A stretch of DNA of 9,120 nt, taken from the NCBI GenBank assembly GCA_903920415.1, contig CAIXMD010000402.1, forward strand, positions 1 to 9,120. Reading direction: 5' to 3'. A model generated the notes under the pieces. That model saw only the letters and a program-made list of their open reading frames with translations. It was not told where the DNA came from and did no database searches. Source of the stretch: an uncultured Desulfomonile sp. (GTDB lineage Bacteria > Desulfobacterota > Desulfomonilia > Desulfomonilales > Desulfomonilaceae). This document shows, piece after piece, positions 5,841 to 9,120 of this stretch (position 1 is the stretch's first letter; each line of letters starts with the position of its first letter). The translations under genes were made by a program, and so were the position numbers.

Positions 5841-7535
5841 TTGAAAATTTTGCTGGATGCTCTCAATTGGGTGCTACCGCCAGGTCCAAAGGCTGGCCCC
5901 GATTTCAGAAGGCAAGTCGAGTGGCTTATGCTGCTTCGACTCTTGGTGACTTCCTTTCTGCTGGCTCTGACCCTCTTCCTGAACTTTACAGACAATCGCC
6001 ACCTTTATTTTGATCCTGCGTTTCCTCTGTACGTTCTCTTCGTAACCATATTCATTCTCAGTCTTATCTATGCCCTTGCTCTACCAAGAATTCAGGATTT
6101 GTGGGCATTTTCATTTTTCCAGGTCATGGTGGACGTAGCCTACACCACTGCTCTCATTCATTTTACCGGCGGGGCTTCCAGCACTTTCACCCTGTTATAC
6201 GTGTTTCCCATTATCGCTTCAGGGGTTCTGCATTTCAGGCGGGGGGCCATGATTACGGCTTCAGCGGCTTCTTTAGTCTTCGGTCTCCTTGTGATGTTGC
6301 AGTTCTACAGTTTTTTACCCGAGAGCGCATGGCCATGGGTTAGCCGGTGGCGCAACTATGACGCCGGGTACGTATTGTGGGTTCTCATAGTCCATTTCAC
6401 TGTCTTCTTCTTTGTAGCCACACTTGCCGGTTCAGTAGCCGAACAACTGAAAAATACAAAGATCTCCCTAACTCTCAGAGAAATAGCTTTTGAGAAACTG
6501 TCCGACCTCCACACCAACATAGTTGAATCCATCCCCAGCGGAATCGCCACTACCGACCACAAGGCCCGGGTTACGTTTGTAAACTCACCGGGTACGTCGC
6601 TTTTAGGGGCCTCCATCGAGAACCTGCTCAAGGCGGATTTGGCGTCCATCTTCCCAGATATTGAAAAGGAGGAGTCTGAGGACTCTCACAGAAGACCTAC
6701 TCGCATCACAGTCAAGGAAGTACGTGGAGACCAGAGGCAGATTGAATACATAGTGTCCGACCTTAAAGAAAGCGACGGTGAACCCAAAGGCCGGCTCGTG
6801 GTTTTTCAGGATATTACAGAAATCAGAAGAATGGAAGCGCGGGCAAAGCTCAGTGAGAAACAGGCTGCATTTGTCAGGATCGCGGCCGGGATGGCCCACG
6901 AGATAAGGAACCCGCTTGCCTCCCTGAGAGGGGCATCTGAATTACTCTCACTGCCTGTTTCGGATCCAACCCATCAACAAAGGCTTCTGGGCATTATAAT
7001 ACGAGAATCCGACAGACTGAACACTCTGCTCAATGATTTCATCCAGACGGTAAGCAATCGGCAGCCAAAGAAGGTAATAGTCAAGCTAAGCAACCTCCTT
7101 GAAGAATTACTGGATCTTTTCGCAAATGACCCACGTTTGAGCACAGGTATCTCTCTGAAGAGGAACATTCAAAAAGGAGTGGAGTTGGAAGCGGAACAGG
7201 AAAGACTGAAACAAGCCGTCTGGAATCTGCTTTCCAACGCTGCTGATGCATCGCCGGTCGGTGCTGCAATCCAAGTTTCATTGACAACGGGGGCTGACGA
7301 GGCGGTCCTGAGGGTGCAGGATTCCGGTCCCGGCATTCCTCCCGAAATAAGAGGTACAGTTTTTGAGCCTTTTACTACAACAAAGGAATTCGGTACCGGG
7401 CTTGGGTTATCGATGGTCCTTAGCATTGTCGAGGCACACGGTGGCACCATTGATATATTAGATTGTCCAGAACCGGGGGCTGTTTTCGTAATCCGCCTGC
7501 CGCTGGCATCGTCGGAAATTTTTACTCAAGTATGA
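5841..7535 (+). CDS. pilS: PilS-like membrane sensor histidine kinase
   Basis: The 564-residue protein starts at TTG 5841, with GAGG 8 nt upstream; the first in-frame ATG (residue 30) lies at the edge of the first membrane helix, so TTG is preferred. Six predicted transmembrane helices (about 30-47, 62-80, 88-108, 115-131, 137-157, 177-199) have only short loops, as in PilS. A PAS domain (about 222-330) follows, then a HisKA domain with the phosphoacceptor His353 in MAHEIRNPLASLRG, and an ATPase domain with N466 (N box), DSGPGIP (from 494) and GTGLGLS (from 518). All catalytic motifs are intact. It should autophosphorylate at His353 and pass phosphate to PilR, encoded 10 bp downstream. In pseudomonads PilS senses PilA in the membrane; that signal is not shown here. 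It could be another NtrB-type kinase, but the six-helix input and PilR partner favour PilS. Confidence 0.85.
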   Translation: MKILLDALNWVLPPGPKAGPDFRRQVEWLMLLRLLVTSFLLALTLFLNFTDNRHLYFDPAFPLYVLFVTIFILSLIYALALPRIQDLWAFSFFQVMVDVAYTTALIHFTGGASSTFTLLYVFPIIASGVLHFRRGAMITASAASLVFGLLVMLQFYSFLPESAWPWVSRWRNYDAGYVLWVLIVHFTVFFFVATLAGSVAEQLKNTKISLTLREIAFEKLSDLHTNIVESIPSGIATTDHKARVTFVNSPGTSLLGASIENLLKADLASIFPDIEKEESEDSHRRPTRITVKEVRGDQRQIEYIVSDLKESDGEPKGRLVVFQDITEIRRMEARAKLSEKQAAFVRIAAGMAHEIRNPLASLRGASELLSLPVSDPTHQQRLLGIIIRESDRLNTLLNDFIQTVSNRQPKKVIVKLSNLLEELLDLFANDPRLSTGISLKRNIQKGVELEAEQERLKQAVWNLLSNAADASPVGAAIQVSLTTGADEAVLRVQDSGPGIPPEIRGTVFEPFTTTKEFGTGLGLSMVLSIVEAHGGTIDILDCPEPGAVFVIRLPLASSEIFTQV

Positions 7536-7545
7536 GAGAGAGGCA

Positions 7546-8934
7546 ATGCCTGAACGACTCCTAGTTGTTGATGATGAACCCAGCATGAGAGAATTCCTCG
7601 AAATCATGCTGGCTCAGGATGGATATCAGGTCCGAACTGCCTCTTCCGGGGAAGAGGGGTTCGAGATGTTTCTGCAGGATGAGCCGGACCTCGTGTTGAC
7701 GGATGTTAAGATGCCGGGCATGAGCGGACTTGATCTAATCCGGAAGATTCGCTCCCTGGATACTTCTGTTCCTGTCATTGTCATTACTGCCTTTGCTTCT
7801 GCCGAAGATGCATTGAGGGCAGTAAGAGAAGGCGCGTATGATTACCTCTCGAAACCTTTCCAGTTGGATGACCTGCGCATAATAATGCGCAATGCTCTAG
7901 AAGTCCGGAGGCTTCGGCGACAGAACGCTGAACTGAGGCGGTCTATTGAAGAAAAATACCGCTTCGGAAACATTATCGGAAAATCTCCCCAACTTTCTGA
8001 GATTTTTAACCTCATTCGGCGAGTGGCTCCTTCCCAAGCAGGGATACTGATTACTGGTGAGTCTGGGACCGGAAAAGAACTCATCGCAAAGGCCGTTCAC
8101 AATAACTCTCCACGAGCAAATGGGCCTTTTGTCACCGTCAACTGTGCTGCAATTCCCGAAAACCTTCTTGAGTCAGAAATGTTTGGACATGTGAAAGGTT
8201 CCTTCACGGGAGCTGTAACCGGCAAGCCCGGCCTCGTAGAAAACGCCCACGGCGGCACACTTTTCCTTGACGAGGTCGGTGAAATTCCTCTTTCAATTCA
8301 AGCGAAGATTCTACGCTTTCTCCAGGAGAAAGAATTTCGCCGAGTTGGAGGCACCGAAGACAAGAAAATTGATGCGAGGATCATTGCGGCTACCAACAAA
8401 CAGCTTGAACAAGAAATGGATCTGGGAAAGTTTCGTGATGACCTATATTACCGACTCAATGTGATCCGAATCCGAATGCCACCTCTAAGAGAACGCCAGG
8501 AGGACATTCCTTACCTGATTGATTATTTCTTAAAGCGATTCTCGGTCATGCAGGGTAAAACGATTCACAAAGTCTCTTCCCTGGCCATGCGGGTGCTCTG
8601 TAATTATAGCTACCCGGGTAATATCAGGGAGTTGGAAAACATAATTGAGCGGTGTGTCTCGCTGGAAGAGTCGGATCAGCTCACTGCGGAGAACCTGCCC
8701 CTCAATCTCGTGGAGGCTGGAGCGGCAGTGAGGCCGGTAATTGACATGGACATAGATCCCGAGGGTGTCGACCTGGACAAGACTTTGGAGACTACCGAAA
8801 GGCAATTGATCACTCGGGCTCTTGAGCTTGCGGGTGGCAACCGTTCAAAGGCTGCTCAACTACTGGGTATTTCCTTCCGATCGTTGCGATACCGCCTGGT
8901 GAAGCTGGGCATGGTCCAAGAAGAAAACCCCTGA
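7546..8934 (+). CDS. pilR: PilR, sigma-54-dependent response regulator
   Basis: This is a 462-residue NtrC-family activator with an ATG start 10 bp after pilS. The receiver domain (about 4-118) has the acidic pair D9-D10, phosphoacceptor D53, T81 and K103. The AAA+ domain (about 143-370) has Walker A GESGTGKE (171-178), the sigma-54 contact loop as GSFTGA (219-224, the Ser variant also found in Pseudomonas PilR), Walker B GGTLFLDE (236-243), FRDDLYYRLN (297-305) and PGNIRELEN (358-366). The C-terminal Fis-type helix-turn-helix (about 425-455) contains FRSLRYRL-x-KLG, nearly the same as Pseudomonas PilR, which is the main reason for naming it. Phosphorylated PilR drives ATP-dependent open-complex formation at sigma-54 promoters, classically that of pilA. 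pyrF follows after 16 bp, so the unit may extend into pyrimidine synthesis. Confidence 0.9.
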   Translation: MPERLLVVDDEPSMREFLEIMLAQDGYQVRTASSGEEGFEMFLQDEPDLVLTDVKMPGMSGLDLIRKIRSLDTSVPVIVITAFASAEDALRAVREGAYDYLSKPFQLDDLRIIMRNALEVRRLRRQNAELRRSIEEKYRFGNIIGKSPQLSEIFNLIRRVAPSQAGILITGESGTGKELIAKAVHNNSPRANGPFVTVNCAAIPENLLESEMFGHVKGSFTGAVTGKPGLVENAHGGTLFLDEVGEIPLSIQAKILRFLQEKEFRRVGGTEDKKIDARIIAATNKQLEQEMDLGKFRDDLYYRLNVIRIRMPPLRERQEDIPYLIDYFLKRFSVMQGKTIHKVSSLAMRVLCNYSYPGNIRELENIIERCVSLEESDQLTAENLPLNLVEAGAAVRPVIDMDIDPEGVDLDKTLETTERQLITRALELAGGNRSKAAQLLGISFRSLRYRLVKLGMVQEENP

Positions 8935-8950
8935 TTAGAGGAATAGAAAA

Positions 8951-9120
8951 ATGAGGGATCATTCCGTAGTCCTGGCCGCAGACCTTCCGAGTTCGCAAGA
9001 AGTGGTGTTGTTGGCGAAACAGGTGGGAAAGATTGTTGACGGCATCAAAGTTGCTGAGGCTACCTTGCTTCAAGCGGGAACGGAAATCCTCAGAAGAATT
9101 CGGGATGCCATAGATGATAA
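8951..9120 (+). CDS. pyrF: Orotidine 5'-phosphate decarboxylase, archaeal-type, 5' part only
   Basis: The first 56 codons run off the window end. The ATG is preceded by AGAGGA about 8 nt upstream and begins 16 bp after the pilR stop. The fragment matches the N-terminus of the OMP decarboxylase barrel: a beta strand VVLAADLP with Asp11, then DGIKVA with Lys33. The Asp-to-Lys spacing of 22 equals that of the substrate-binding Asp20 and Lys42 of the Methanothermobacter enzyme. The enzyme converts OMP to UMP, the last step of UMP synthesis, in the cytosol. The second catalytic motif (DxK) lies beyond the window. The related barrel enzyme hexulose-6-phosphate synthase is a less likely alternative. 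Confidence 0.75.
   Translation, partial: MRDHSVVLAADLPSSQEVVLLAKQVGKIVDGIKVAEATLLQAGTEILRRIRDAIDD

Overview
The window looks like chromosomal DNA from a Gram-negative bacterium, most plausibly a deltaproteobacterium in the broad sense (Desulfobacterota or Syntrophobacterales type). The hints are a PilS/PilR-type sigma-54 two-component pair, an archaeal-type pyrF, an AMP-forming acyl-CoA synthetase homologue, several Sec-exported proteins, and roughly balanced base composition. This placement is inference. No RNA gene, insertion sequence or CRISPR array is recognisable.

Positions 1-934 are gene-poor. The left end holds a perfect 14-bp inverted repeat and a doubtful minus-strand ORF of 57 codons. 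A strong extended -10 promoter then precedes a small exported protein (420-689), followed by about 245 bp without an intact gene. Positions 935-3727 carry a large exported TPR protein with two long disordered linkers and a closely following 61-residue two-helix membrane protein, ended by a weak terminator-like hairpin. A six-cysteine secreted mini-protein lies on the opposite strand (4074-3790). The 228 bp between its start and the next gene hold a TATAAT box and clustered GTGAT/ATCAC and TTATCGTG repeats.

The right half (4303-9120) is a rightward run of four closely spaced genes: an AMP-forming acyl-CoA synthetase homologue with degenerate adenylation motifs, a PilS-like membrane histidine kinase with a TTG start, PilR, and the 5' part of pyrF (orotidine 5'-phosphate decarboxylase, cut by the window end). 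PilS should phosphorylate PilR at D53, and PilR would then activate sigma-54 promoters. No pilus genes and no convincing sigma-54 promoter are visible, so the regulated targets lie elsewhere or this pair has a different regulon.

I see no convincing new multi-gene defence or metabolic system. The points most worth a second look are the ligase with altered catalytic motifs, the paired hairpins over the pilS ribosome binding site, the operator-like repeats upstream of the ligase, and the small exported proteins with no recognised family.
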